NCBI GenBank assembly: GCA_902623545.1
Contig: CACNUI010000007.1
Coordinates: 1 to 63,094, forward strand
Direction of reading: 5' to 3'
DNA from: an uncultured Alphaproteobacteria bacterium
GTDB taxonomy: Bacteria; Pseudomonadota; Alphaproteobacteria; HIMB59; GCA-002718135
Length of the DNA stretch: 63,094 nucleotides
Below the pieces are notes generated by a model. That model was not told the origin of the DNA, did no database searches, and was given only the letters and a program-made list of their open reading frames with translations. This document shows, piece by piece, positions 30,601 through 39,242 of this stretch. Every line of letters starts with the position of its first letter. Positions within the stretch are counted from its first letter, which is position 1. The position numbers and the translations under genes were made by a program.

Positions 30601-31057
30601 AATTTTAGATATTAAAGAAAGATCAAATAAAGATGGAAAAAAATACGCTTTTATAACTGTTTCACAAAAAGATTTGCAATTTGAATTAACAATTTTTAGT
30701 GATAATTTATATAAATACAGAAGTTTGTTGAAAGAGGGAAATTTACTTATTTTTGATATAGATGTAATTAGAGGTAACTCAGACAATAGATTTATAATCA
30801 AACAATTATCTTTATTAGATACAGTTTTTAAAAGTAAAAAATTAAAATTTAGTATCTACTCTAATCCAGATAATATTATCAAAATTAAGGATGACGTTTT
30901 TAGCACAAAAGCAAATAATATTAACTTAGATGTTTTTATTGATCTTAATAATAAATTAATAAATTTTGATTTTAGTAAATATTCAATAAAATCTTTTAAG
31001 GTTCTTGATGATTTAAAAAAATCAAAAATTTTAGATTATTCAATAGAAATATCTTGA
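27662..31057 (+). CDS. dnaE: DNA polymerase III alpha subunit
   Basis: DnaE is the catalytic subunit of the replicative polymerase. The palm-domain aspartates are in MPDFDIDFCQTRRDEV near residue 391, and the fingers motif GPGRGSGAGSLVAWSL precedes them. Helix-hairpin-helix and OB-fold domains fill the C-terminus (1131 aa, normal). The N-terminal PHP domain is degenerate: the expected HxH metal motif reads HLRTLSS, and TDHGNMFG reads TDNNNMFG, so PHP metal binding is probably lost. The gene lies at the end of the nuo-lol array and 92 bp before rpsB. Confidence 0.97.
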   Translation: MNNPFIHLRTLSSYSLSESTLKISNIVNLAKKNSMPAIAITDNNNMFGVFEFSKECIKNNIQPIIGSSINFLDVIVGSKISQITFLVKNEIGYQNLLQLSSISHINNKKNVGINFSHIENFSEGLFCYFGGELNPLILLKKENKKSEIIKLTQKFKKIFKENFLFEIQRINNLDLDLFEKEFINLAKDFDIPLIGSNNVKYAEKEDFQAHDALLCIAQKSTVNNSNRITSNENIYFKSSDEMYLNFKDIPEIIQNNFNISISCSYFPESTKPKLPEFINELDLSAEEYLIKLSEEGLRSKIKDSNFNNTKIYNDRLDYENDIIIRMGFAGYFLIVADFVNWAKNSSIPVGPGRGSGAGSLVAWSLGITDLDPLKYDLLFERFLNPERVSMPDFDIDFCQTRRDEVIEYVNKKYGSDCVAHIITFGTLASRAAVRDIGRVLEVPYGEVDSFAKLIPFNPSNPLSLSESIKSERSLQERIANDERISNIIDVSLKIEGTHRHASTHAAGVVIGHEKLSKVVPLYKDQNTNTNATQFSMKFVEEAGLIKFDFLGLTTLSIIEETVKYIKKELFNFSLGDIVLNDKKTYNQLSKGDTVGIFQLESNGMGSVLRQLQPDRFEEIIAVVALFRPGPMDNIPSFCNRKHGREEINYIHPMLEKVLKETYGIIVYQEQVMQIAQVLSNYSLGEADLLRRAMGKKIQKEMDMQKNRFIDGAIQNNINKKEASKIFDLVDKFAGYGFNKSHAAAYALISYQTAYLKANFPHEFITSTLNFSIDRTDKIILLKQEIERLNIPFLKPDINYSSELFTIEFQKNVKTIRFGLAAIKGVGAKSIASMVAEREKNGKFKDIIDFMKRVKSEVINKRQLEKLIQAGAFDSVETNRSKLFYNVTKFVELFGGDKQQNQQLLFEENEISFSDKNLFFQKYTTWNTLERLANELEVVGFYFSDHPLNYFPELFFDTQKIISFRKILNNEDINTAKICGAILDIKERSNKDGKKYAFITVSQKDLQFELTIFSDNLYKYRSLLKEGNLLIFDIDVIRGNSDNRFIIKQLSLLDTVFKSKKLKFSIYSNPDNIIKIKDDVFSTKANNINLDVFIDLNNKLINFDFSKYSIKSFKVLDDLKKSKILDYSIEIS

Positions 31058-31073
31058 AATATTTAAATATTAT

Positions 31074-31079
31074 TATAAT
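31074..31079 (+). promoter_or_regulatory. Candidate -10 box for the rpsB operon
   Basis: A perfect TATAAT at 31074-31079 lies 76 bp before rpsB, just after dnaE. TTGAAA at 31054-31059 is the nearest -35-like element but the spacing of 14 is short. A start about seven bases downstream would place the whole hairpin leader (31099-31149) in the transcript. Confidence 0.5.
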
Positions 31080-31098
31080 AACTGCAGCAAATCTAGCA

Positions 31099-31145
31099 CA
31101 CAGAAAAAACCGGTGTTTTTATTTCTGTGGAGGTTAAACCGGAGG
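31099..31145 (+). promoter_or_regulatory. Structured 5' leader of rpsB, possible S2 autoregulatory element
   Basis: A stem of eight perfect pairs (31099-31106 with 31122-31129, CACAGAAA/TTTCTGTG) encloses a loop holding CCGGT (31110-31114). A second ACCGG copy lies at 31138-31142 and overlaps the Shine-Dalgarno GGAGG (31141-31145). The two copies can pair in antiparallel sense over five bases, forming an H-type pseudoknot that would hide the ribosome site. Autoregulation of rpsB-tsf by S2 through a leader pseudoknot is known in other bacteria; whether this is the same device is inference. Confidence 0.55.
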
Positions 31146-31149
31146 AAAG

Positions 31150-31902
31150 ATGAATTTACCTGATATTAAAATAGAAGATCTTTTAGAGTCTGGCGTTCAC
31201 TTTGGACATAATGTTAGAAGATGGAATCCAAAAATGAAAGAATATATTTATGGAGTTAGAAATAATATCCATATATTTGACTTAAGAATAACCGTTGACT
31301 TATTGAATACAGCTTTGAGTAAAATTCATGAAACAATAAGTAAATCTGGTAAAGTTCTTTTTGTAGGAACAAAGAAACAATGTGAAGAGATAGTTAAAGA
31401 ACTTGCTAATATAAACAATGATTTTTATGTAAATAAAAGATGGTTGGGAGGTACGCTTACTAATTGGAAAACAATATCAAACTCAATTAAACGACTTGAT
31501 GATATTGAGTCGTTCTTAAATGATGAGAAATCTTCTAAAAATCTATCAAAAAAAGAGTTACTAGACATCTCAAGAGAGAAACAAAAACTGCAATTAAATA
31601 TAGGTGGTATAAGAAAACTTAATGGTAAGCCGGATCTATTAGTTGTTTTTGATGTTTTAAAAGATAAAATTGCAGTCCACGAGGCAAATAAACTAAATAT
31701 TCCAGTTGTTGGTATTGTAGATACAAATGCTGATCCGGAACTAATAGATTACGTTATTCCTGGAAATGATGATGCATTAAGATCAATTAATTTATACAAA
31801 AGATATTTTTCAGAAACAATTAATGATGCAATGGAAACTCAAGATAAGGATATGCTAGATTCAAAAGAAGAAAAAAATTTAAATGTAGATGAAAAAGTTT
31901 AG
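31150..31902 (+). CDS. rpsB: 30S ribosomal protein S2
   Basis: S2 is a late-assembling protein of the small subunit. The start region [19 protein letters not shown], the [14 protein letters not shown] motif near 98 and [25 protein letters not shown] near 182 are diagnostic. Length is 250 aa with an acidic tail. GGAGG lies five bases before the ATG. It heads rpsB-tsf-pyrH-frr, an order conserved across bacteria. Confidence 0.98.
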   Translation: MNLPDIKIEDLLESGVHFGHNVRRWNPKMKEYIYGVRNNIHIFDLRITVDLLNTALSKIHETISKSGKVLFVGTKKQCEEIVKELANINNDFYVNKRWLGGTLTNWKTISNSIKRLDDIESFLNDEKSSKNLSKKELLDISREKQKLQLNIGGIRKLNGKPDLLVVFDVLKDKIAVHEANKLNIPVVGIVDTNADPELIDYVIPGNDDALRSINLYKRYFSETINDAMETQDKDMLDSKEEKNLNVDEKV

Positions 31903-31911
31903 AGGTTTAAA

Positions 31912-32769
31912 ATGTCAAATACAACAAATTTAATTAAAGACTTGAGAACAAAAACAGGTGCAGGATTTTTGGATTGTAAAAATGCACTTGCTGAAACAAA
32001 AAATGATGTGGATCTAGCTATTGAATATTTAAGAAAAAAGGGTCTTGCAAAAGCATCAAAAAAATCTTCAAGAGAGGCAAATGAAGGAGCAGTAGGTATT
32101 TATAGTAATGACAAAATAGTAATTATAATTAAAGTAAATAGTGAAACTGATTTTGCTGCAAAGAGTGAAACCTTTTTAGAATTCATAGATGAATTAGGGA
32201 ATATAGCTATTAATGAAAATTCATTAAATTTAAATAAAGATAGTTTCTTAAAAATAAATTACAAAGATAATTTAGTTTCAGAATACATTAATAACATGAT
32301 TGCAAAAATTGGAGAAAACATAGTCTTAAATGATATTAAAGTATTAAGTAAAAATGATAATAACTTCTCATATTATATTCATAATGCTTATAAAAATAAT
32401 GTTGGTAAATTGATTTCATATGTCACATTTCAGTCTAAAAGTGATGATGATAAAATTAGTAAATTAACAAAAAATTTGTGTATGCATATAGCTGCTATGA
32501 AACCTGAGTCTTTAGATATTGATGATTTAGATAATAAACTTATTGAAAATGAAAAAAATATTCAAAAAGAATTAATTCTCTCTTCAGGTAAACCTGCTAA
32601 TATTGTAGAAAAAATTTTAGAAGGTAAGATGAAAAAATTTTATTCAGAAGTTACATTTCTTAATCAGACTTTCATATTAGATCAAGATAAATCAGTAAAA
32701 GATATTTTAAATGAATATAAAGCTGAATATGAATTTCAATTATCAAGTTTTGGATTAATTTCACTCTAG
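31912..32769 (+). CDS. tsf: Elongation factor Ts
   Basis: EF-Ts recycles EF-Tu by nucleotide exchange. The N-terminal UBA-like motif [16 protein letters not shown] is at about residue 12, [14 protein letters not shown] at about 38, and the EF-Tu-contacting [10 protein letters not shown] near 81. Length is 285 aa. The central and C-terminal core are strongly diverged. It lies nine bases after rpsB. Confidence 0.96.
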   Translation: MSNTTNLIKDLRTKTGAGFLDCKNALAETKNDVDLAIEYLRKKGLAKASKKSSREANEGAVGIYSNDKIVIIIKVNSETDFAAKSETFLEFIDELGNIAINENSLNLNKDSFLKINYKDNLVSEYINNMIAKIGENIVLNDIKVLSKNDNNFSYYIHNAYKNNVGKLISYVTFQSKSDDDKISKLTKNLCMHIAAMKPESLDIDDLDNKLIENEKNIQKELILSSGKPANIVEKILEGKMKKFYSEVTFLNQTFILDQDKSVKDILNEYKAEYEFQLSSFGLISL

Positions 32770-32770
32770 A

Positions 32771-33475
32771 ATGACTAAAAGAATTTTGCTGAAAATTTCA
32801 GGTGAGTCTCTAATGGGAAATTTAAAATATGGGATAGACGTTCTTACAATTAATAAAATTTCAAATGAAATTAAAAAAGTTTACAAGAAAAAATATCAAT
32901 TATGTTTAATAATTGGAGGTGGTAATATTTTTAGAGGTATTAAAGGTGCCTCTGAAGGTATCGATAGATCTACATCAGATTATATGGGAATGCTAGCTAC
33001 AATTATGAATGCTTTATCTTTGCAGAGTAGTTTAGAAAAAATAAAAGTTCCAACAAGAGTCCAGTCAGCAATAACTATGTCGCAGGTAGCTGAACCATAT
33101 ATTAGAAGAAGAGCAGTTCGACATCTTGAAAAAAATAGAATTGTAATATTTGCTGCTGGAACTGGAAATCCTTTTTTTTCAACTGATACTGCTGCGTCTT
33201 TAAGAGCTTCAGAGCTGGACTGTAATTTCATTATTAAAGCTACAAAAGTAGATGGAATTTATGACTCTGATCCAGTTAAAAATCCAAAAGCAAAACTTTT
33301 AAAAAATATTACTTATGATGAGGTTATTAATAAAAATTTAAAAGTAATGGATATGACTGCAATAAGTCTAGCAAAAGAAACAAAAATACCAATTTATGTT
33401 ACAAATGTTTTTAAAAAAAACTCATTAATTAATGTTTTGAACAATAAGGGAGGTTATAGTAAGATTAGTCTTTAA
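32771..33475 (+). CDS. pyrH: UMP kinase
   Basis: PyrH phosphorylates UMP to UDP for nucleotide synthesis. It has the amino-acid-kinase fold motifs [11 protein letters not shown] at the N-terminus, [10 protein letters not shown] near residue 56, [19 protein letters not shown] near 131, and [12 protein letters not shown] near 157. Length is 234 aa. One base separates it from the tsf stop. Confidence 0.97.
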   Translation: MTKRILLKISGESLMGNLKYGIDVLTINKISNEIKKVYKKKYQLCLIIGGGNIFRGIKGASEGIDRSTSDYMGMLATIMNALSLQSSLEKIKVPTRVQSAITMSQVAEPYIRRRAVRHLEKNRIVIFAAGTGNPFFSTDTAASLRASELDCNFIIKATKVDGIYDSDPVKNPKAKLLKNITYDEVINKNLKVMDMTAISLAKETKIPIYVTNVFKKNSLINVLNNKGGYSKISL

Positions 33476-33478
33476 ATT

Positions 33479-34021
33479 ATGAGTGATTTAAATAACAAAA
33501 TGAATTCTTCAATATCCCACTTTGAAAAAGAATTAAGTTCTCTTAGAACATCAAGAGCTAATCCATCAATGTTAGATAGTATTTTTGTTGAAGCTTATGG
33601 CTCTAAAACACCAATCAACCAACTTGGGAATATTTCCATTCCTGATCCATCTACAATTACTATACAAGTTTGGGATGCTTCACAAATAAAACAAATTGAA
33701 AATTCCATTATAGAGTCAAACCTAGGTTTAAACCCCCAAACTGATGGAACGTTAATTAGATTACCGATACCAAAATTAAGTGAAGAAAGAAGAAAGGAAT
33801 TAATAAAAATAGCTTCAGAGTTCGCAGAAAATTCGAAAGTAGCAATTAGAAATGTTAGAAGAGAATTTATAGAAATTGCTAAAAAACAAAAAAAAGATTC
33901 AAACTTATCAGAAGATGAGCTTAAAAATGAAGTTGATAACATTCAAAATATTACAGATGAAAATATAAAAAAGATAGATAATCTACTTGAAGCAAAGAAA
34001 ATTGATATTTTGAAAGTTTAA
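33479..34021 (+). CDS. frr: Ribosome recycling factor
   Basis: RRF splits post-termination ribosomes together with EF-G. The 180-aa length, the LRTSRANPSMLDSI motif near residue 22, and RLPIPKLSEERRKELIK near 98 are typical. A coiled-coil-rich domain I is evident. It lies three bases after pyrH. Confidence 0.97.
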   Translation: MSDLNNKMNSSISHFEKELSSLRTSRANPSMLDSIFVEAYGSKTPINQLGNISIPDPSTITIQVWDASQIKQIENSIIESNLGLNPQTDGTLIRLPIPKLSEERRKELIKIASEFAENSKVAIRNVRREFIEIAKKQKKDSNLSEDELKNEVDNIQNITDENIKKIDNLLEAKKIDILKV

Positions 34022-34022
34022 A

Positions 34023-34709
34023 TTGAAAGTCAATAAATTAAGTCATGTAGCATTTATACTAGATGGTAACAAACGATGGGCAGAAAAAAATAACTTAAAT
34101 ACTCTGAATGGTTATCAACATGGTTTTGATAATGTAAAAAATATTGTTAAATTATCATTAGAATTAAATATACAATATTTAACAATATTTGCCTTATCAT
34201 CTGAAAATTTTAACAGAACATCAATTAATCTAATTTATAAAATAATATATTCTAATTTTGGTAAACTTTTAGATGAATTTATTAATCAACAAAATGTTAA
34301 AATAAATATTTTGGGCTCAAGATCTAATATTCCAAAAAAAATTAATGAAATTTTTAATAAAGCTGAAGAATTATCTAAAAAAAATAATAGATTACATTTA
34401 AATATTGCATTTAACTATGGTTTTTCGGAAGAAATAAAATTTCTTTTCAAGAAAATGAAATCAGATAATCTAAATATTAATCTGGATAATGATTTAGAGA
34501 TTAAAAAACTATTTTTTTTAGGCAATTGTCCAGACCCTGAAATTTTAATCAGAACCGGTGGTTATCAGAGATTAAGTAATTTTATAATGTATAATCTCAC
34601 TTATACAGAATTATTTTTTACTGAAACTCTTTGGCCTGATTTTGATAAAAATGAATTTTTAGATATTCTAAATAATTTTTATAACATAGATAGAAAATAT
34701 GGTCTCTAA
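34023..34709 (+). CDS. uppS: Undecaprenyl diphosphate synthase (cis-prenyltransferase)
   Basis: UppS makes the C55 lipid carrier for peptidoglycan and O-antigen. The catalytic aspartate motif LDGNKRWA is at the N-terminus, FALSSENFNR is near residue 55, and PDPEILIRTGGYQRLSNF is near residue 174. The start is TTG at 34023, directly after the frr stop; no ATG nearby fits. Length (228 aa) is slightly below the usual 240-250. It overlaps cdsA by 11 bases. Confidence 0.94.
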   Translation: MKVNKLSHVAFILDGNKRWAEKNNLNTLNGYQHGFDNVKNIVKLSLELNIQYLTIFALSSENFNRTSINLIYKIIYSNFGKLLDEFINQQNVKINILGSRSNIPKKINEIFNKAEELSKKNNRLHLNIAFNYGFSEEIKFLFKKMKSDNLNINLDNDLEIKKLFFLGNCPDPEILIRTGGYQRLSNFIMYNLTYTELFFTETLWPDFDKNEFLDILNNFYNIDRKYGL

Positions 34710-35322
34710 TAATCTTTTGAAAAGAATAATTGTCTCTCTAATAATCTTTACCTCTTACTTCACACTCTCATTATTTAGTTTTGAAAGCGTAAAATATTTT
34801 ATAACCATTATTTATATTTTAATAGTTGTTGAAATTTTAAGTAATTTTAAATCAAAAAGATACACAATTATTCTATATCTATCTATTTCTTATTTATCCC
34901 TATATTTGATCGATTTTGATACTAAAAATTTGATAAAATTTAATTTATTTATTTCTATAATAATTTTATTTGATAGTTTCTCATATATAATTGGTAAAAT
35001 TTTTGGAAAAACTAAAATTGCATTCTCATTTAGTCCAAATAAAACTTTAGAGGGTCTTATTGGTGGAATCTTTTTTTCTTTTATAATATCAATTTTTTAT
35101 TGTATTATTTTTAATATAAATATTTCTCTTTACTTAATTTTATTTATTTTTCTTATTATTTTTTCATCATTTATTGGTGATATGATAGAATCATATTTTA
35201 AAAGAATAAATAATCTAAAAAATTCAAGTAATTATCTACCTGGCCATGGAGGTTTTTTTGATAGATTTGATAGTTTAATATTTTCAATACTAACTTATTC
35301 AATATTTAACAATCTAATATGA
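34699..35322 (+). CDS. cdsA: Phosphatidate cytidylyltransferase (short)
   Basis: CdsA converts phosphatidate to CDP-diacylglycerol. The C-terminal signature is intact: SPNKTLEGLIGG near residue 112, then SFIGDMIESYFKR and LPGHGGFFDRFDSL near 184. Five or six membrane helices are predicted. At 207 aa it is shorter than the usual 260-290 aa; the missing part is N-terminal helices. It overlaps dxr by four bases. Confidence 0.92.
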   Translation: MVSNNLLKRIIVSLIIFTSYFTLSLFSFESVKYFITIIYILIVVEILSNFKSKRYTIILYLSISYLSLYLIDFDTKNLIKFNLFISIIILFDSFSYIIGKIFGKTKIAFSFSPNKTLEGLIGGIFFSFIISIFYCIIFNINISLYLILFIFLIIFSSFIGDMIESYFKRINNLKNSSNYLPGHGGFFDRFDSLIFSILTYSIFNNLI

Positions 35323-36473
35323 AAATTAATATTTTTGGCAGTACTGGAACTATAGGAATTAAAACCTTAAATATAATTAAAAACTATTATCCTAAATATA
35401 AGGTTAATTTACTGTGTGCAAATAGTAATTATCAATTATTATATAAACAAGTTAAAATTTATCGACCAAAATATGTTTATTTAAATACTATCTCAAGTAG
35501 TAATTTATTGCGATCTAAATTGCCAGTTGATACAAAAATATTAACCTATAAAAATTTAATTGATTATTTATCCTCCTCAAAATCAAATTATACTTTGTTT
35601 GCAATATCAGGTTATAAATCATTAAATTATTTAGATTCAATATTATTAAATACAGAAAATTTGGGTTTTGTTAATAAAGAATCAATAGTATCTGCAGGCC
35701 ATTTATTAAAAAAAAATAAAAATTTCAAAAAAACAAATATTTATCCAATTGATTCAGAGCATTTTTCAATTTATGATTTTCTACATAATAACAAATCTAA
35801 TCAAAGTATTAAATCAATAATAATTACAGCATCTGGAGGGCCTTTCTTATATAAATCAAAAAAATCAATAAATTCTGTGTCTTTTAAAGATGCAATTAAA
35901 CATCCTAAATGGAAAATGGGTTATAAAAATAGTATTGATTCTGCAACTTTAGTAAATAAATGTTTGGAGGTAGTGGAGGCACATTATTTATTTGACATAC
36001 CATATTCTAAAATAAAAATTCTGATTCACCCTGAAGCTATTGTGCATTCAATAATAGAAAAAGATAATTATGTTTCTCATATGAATTTATTTAAAAACGA
36101 TATGTCAATTCCAATTATAAATTTTCTAAATCATAAGAAATATACTTTTGATAAACAAATAAAAAAATACAACTTTAATAATTATTCTGCGTTTAATTTT
36201 TATAAAGTAAATAATGATATTTTTCCTATATATAAATTTTTTAACAAAATGGATAAAGCAAATCCATCAAATTTAATAAAATTTAATGTTGGTAATGAAT
36301 ATGCTGTAAATCTTTTTAAAAATAAAAAAATAAGATATCCAGATATTTACAAAATAATTAAAAAAGCTGTTTCTTTAAAATTGTATTCTCCTTTAAACAA
36401 TATTAAAAGTATTATTAAATACCATGAAGATATCGAACAATATATTAGCTCATCTATTAAAATTAATACTTAA
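35319..36473 (+). CDS. dxr: 1-deoxy-D-xylulose 5-phosphate reductoisomerase
   Basis: Dxr makes MEP, the committed isoprenoid precursor that feeds UppS. NADPH binding is shown by IFGSTGTIG at residue 4, the metal/substrate site by PIDSEHFSIYDFL near 147, and SATLVNKCLEVVEAHYLF near 208. Length is 384 aa. Its last 50 bases overlap the bamA signal-peptide codons, and the rseP gene usually found next is absent. Confidence 0.95.
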   Translation: MKINIFGSTGTIGIKTLNIIKNYYPKYKVNLLCANSNYQLLYKQVKIYRPKYVYLNTISSSNLLRSKLPVDTKILTYKNLIDYLSSSKSNYTLFAISGYKSLNYLDSILLNTENLGFVNKESIVSAGHLLKKNKNFKKTNIYPIDSEHFSIYDFLHNNKSNQSIKSIIITASGGPFLYKSKKSINSVSFKDAIKHPKWKMGYKNSIDSATLVNKCLEVVEAHYLFDIPYSKIKILIHPEAIVHSIIEKDNYVSHMNLFKNDMSIPIINFLNHKKYTFDKQIKKYNFNNYSAFNFYKVNNDIFPIYKFFNKMDKANPSNLIKFNVGNEYAVNLFKNKKIRYPDIYKIIKKAVSLKLYSPLNNIKSIIKYHEDIEQYISSSIKINT

Positions 36474-38703
36474 ATTAACTTTTTTAGTTATTTTATTTGT
36501 ATCTACTAGTTTGTATGCTCAAAATCTAATAATAGAAATTAAAGGAAATAAATTTACAGACGAACTGGTTATAGAATCTCTATTAGAAGAAAAACCTAAA
36601 AATATTTCACAGGAATATGCAAACTATATTATCAAAACGCTTGATAAGTCACAACTTTTTGAAAATGTTACTGTAAATATAAATGAAAATAAGTATGTAA
36701 TTTTAGTATCTGAATATCCAAACATTAACAAAATTTATTTTGAGAATAATAAACGTTTAAAAGATGAAGAACTGTTAGAATATTCAAATGAACTTAAATT
36801 ATTTAATTTAAACCCCTTATTTATTAATAATTATATTGCTGAAATAAAAAATTTATATGAATCATTTGGTTATAATAATATCAACATATCTTATGTAGCA
36901 GATATATCGACTAGTTCTAATACAGCAGATTTATTTTTTGAAATTGAAGAGGGTAAAATTACCAAAATAAATAAAATTATATTTAATGGCAATGAATATA
37001 TCGATGATGAAACATTAAAATCAATCATTAAGTCAAAAACTAAAACATTAATTAATATTTTTGCAAACAATAATTTCAAAAAATTTGTAGTAGATAATGA
37101 CATTAGGTTGCTTAATAAATTTTATATTAATAAAGGTTATTTAGATATAAAAATTGATTTAAATGTAGAATATTTAAAATCCAATAAAGTTAATATATTT
37201 ATTAATATATCTGAAGGTAACATACACAATATATCTTCAATAAAAATACAAGATAATCAAAAAATTTTAAATACAAATATTTCTAACAAAATAAACCTTT
37301 TAATAACTGATGCTCTAGCAGATGATAAATTAACTTATTCTGTTGATGAAATTAATATATTGAAGGGTAAGATATCTGAAATATTAATAAATGATGGTAT
37401 AGAATATTTTGAAATTAAAGCTTTAGAAAAAAAAGAAAATTTAGAAGTTACTCTTCTTTACGAGATTTTGCCTATACAACCTAATTATACAAGGCAAATA
37501 AATATATATGGAAACTCAAGAACATTTGATTATGTAATAAGAAGAGAACTTCAAATTGCAGAAGGTGATGCAATTTATGAAACACAACTTACTGAAATAC
37601 AAAATAAATTAAAATCATTAAACATATTTGAAAATATTAAAGTTGAGGAAAATAATATATCAGAAAATTTAGTTGATATAGATATAACTGTTGAAGAGAA
37701 ACAAACAGGATCTATTAGTGCAGGATTATCTATTGGTTCAATTGATGGTCTTGCAGCTGTCGCTGGTTTGAAGGAGAATAATTTTTATGGTACTGGAAGG
37801 TCTGTTGAAGCTTTAATTAATACTTCACAAAATCAACAGCAGTATACTTTATTGACAACAGATAGGTTAATTTATGAAAATGATGTAGATGTAAGTTATA
37901 AAGCAAATTATATTGAGCAAGATTTTTCAAAAGCAAGTTCGTATAATCTTGATACTTTTACTCTAGGTACGGGTTTAAGTTATATGCTTGATACAAATAT
38001 TAATCATAGTATAGCTTTAGACTATAATATCAAAAATTATAAAATAACTAATGAAGATTTAGTTGCAAAAAATATTAAAAGTTCATCTGGTGAAAATGTT
38101 AGTTTTATACTTAAGAACAATATATTCTATAATACACTTGGTTCTGGATATCTTCCAAGGGATGGTAATCAAATCAGTTTTTCAAATATAATTGAAACGC
38201 CTACAAGCTCATCAAATGGATACTTGAAAAATATAATCACAATTAAGAACTTTAAAAAATTAAATAAAAATACTTATTCCATTCAAACTAGAATTGGTAA
38301 TATTTTATCCTTAAACAATAATGATATACTTACTGATGACAAATTTTCTTTAGGGGGTAGATGGTTGAGAGGTTTTGATAGTTTTGGAGCTGGTCCAAGA
38401 AATTCTAGATCATCCTATATCGGAGGAAATAATTTAATTGTTACCAAACTTGATTACTCTAGAAATATTTTTGACAATACTGACTTTCCAATTTTATTTA
38501 ATATATTCAATGATTATGGTCTACTTTGGGAAAATAAAACAAAACCAACGCACAGCGAAAATAGTCTAAGGTCATCTGTAGGATTTGGATTAAAATATTA
38601 TTCTCCAATTGGACCTATTGGTTTAACTTGGGGTTTTCCAGTTCTAGATGAAGATTATGATATTAAAAGAATGTTTTTATTTTCTGTTGGAAATGTAGAT
38701 TGA
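36424..38703 (+). CDS. bamA: Outer membrane protein assembly factor BamA
   Basis: BamA inserts beta-barrel proteins into the outer membrane. The N-terminus has a signal peptide (hydrophobic core LTFLVILFV, likely cut after SLYA near residue 32). POTRA repeats follow to about residue 370, and a C-terminal barrel domain has the loop-6 signature LRGF near 648. Length is 759 aa. The ATG at 36424 lies inside dxr; no later ATG, GTG or TTG would keep an intact signal peptide. It overlaps skp by four bases. Confidence 0.93.
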   Translation: MKISNNILAHLLKLILKLTFLVILFVSTSLYAQNLIIEIKGNKFTDELVIESLLEEKPKNISQEYANYIIKTLDKSQLFENVTVNINENKYVILVSEYPNINKIYFENNKRLKDEELLEYSNELKLFNLNPLFINNYIAEIKNLYESFGYNNINISYVADISTSSNTADLFFEIEEGKITKINKIIFNGNEYIDDETLKSIIKSKTKTLINIFANNNFKKFVVDNDIRLLNKFYINKGYLDIKIDLNVEYLKSNKVNIFINISEGNIHNISSIKIQDNQKILNTNISNKINLLITDALADDKLTYSVDEINILKGKISEILINDGIEYFEIKALEKKENLEVTLLYEILPIQPNYTRQINIYGNSRTFDYVIRRELQIAEGDAIYETQLTEIQNKLKSLNIFENIKVEENNISENLVDIDITVEEKQTGSISAGLSIGSIDGLAAVAGLKENNFYGTGRSVEALINTSQNQQQYTLLTTDRLIYENDVDVSYKANYIEQDFSKASSYNLDTFTLGTGLSYMLDTNINHSIALDYNIKNYKITNEDLVAKNIKSSSGENVSFILKNNIFYNTLGSGYLPRDGNQISFSNIIETPTSSSNGYLKNIITIKNFKKLNKNTYSIQTRIGNILSLNNNDILTDDKFSLGGRWLRGFDSFGAGPRNSRSSYIGGNNLIVTKLDYSRNIFDNTDFPILFNIFNDYGLLWENKTKPTHSENSLRSSVGFGLKYYSPIGPIGLTWGFPVLDEDYDIKRMFLFSVGNVD

Positions 38704-39242
38704 TTTATTTAAAACATATTACGATTTCAGTTTTTTTTATATTTTTTTCTTTTGATTTAAATTCTACTAATATAGCAGTAGTCAATATAGAAGATTTAAT
38801 TAATTCAAATGATTCATATAAAGCTGTAATTAAAAATATAGAAAAAAATCAAAGTAAATATCTCAATAAATTAAAAAAAAAAGAATTATTACTTGAAAAA
38901 AAATTATTAGATATTGAAAATGATAAATTAATTCTTAGTGAACAAGAAATTAATAATAAAGTATTAGAATATAATAAAGACTTAAGTAATTTTAAGATTT
39001 TAATAGATGATTTTAACAATCATTACAAAATTGAAATATCAAATATTAGAAAAAAATTTTTAGAAGAAATAATTCTTTTGCTTGAAATATATGCAAAAAA
39101 TAATAATATTGAATTAATTTTAGATGCAACAAATTATTTAATTGCTTCTAATTCTTTAAATATAACAGAAGTAATTAATAAAGAGCTACTTAAAGTAAAA
39201 ATTAATTTGGAATTTAATGAATTTGATGAAAATAAGTTATAA
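38700..39242 (+). CDS. skp: OmpH/Skp family periplasmic chaperone
   Basis: Skp-type proteins hold unfolded outer membrane proteins in the periplasm. A short signal peptide (hydrophobic core ISVFFIFFSF) is followed by INIAVVN-like strand residues and a long lysine-rich coiled coil (about 45-115), as in OmpH. Length is 180 aa. The start is TTG at 38700, overlapping the bamA stop. Sequence motifs are weak, so the call leans on the architecture and on bamA-skp-lpxD order. Confidence 0.82.
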   Translation: MIYLKHITISVFFIFFSFDLNSTNIAVVNIEDLINSNDSYKAVIKNIEKNQSKYLNKLKKKELLLEKKLLDIENDKLILSEQEINNKVLEYNKDLSNFKILIDDFNNHYKIEISNIRKKFLEEIILLLEIYAKNNNIELILDATNYLIASNSLNITEVINKELLKVKINLEFNEFDENKL

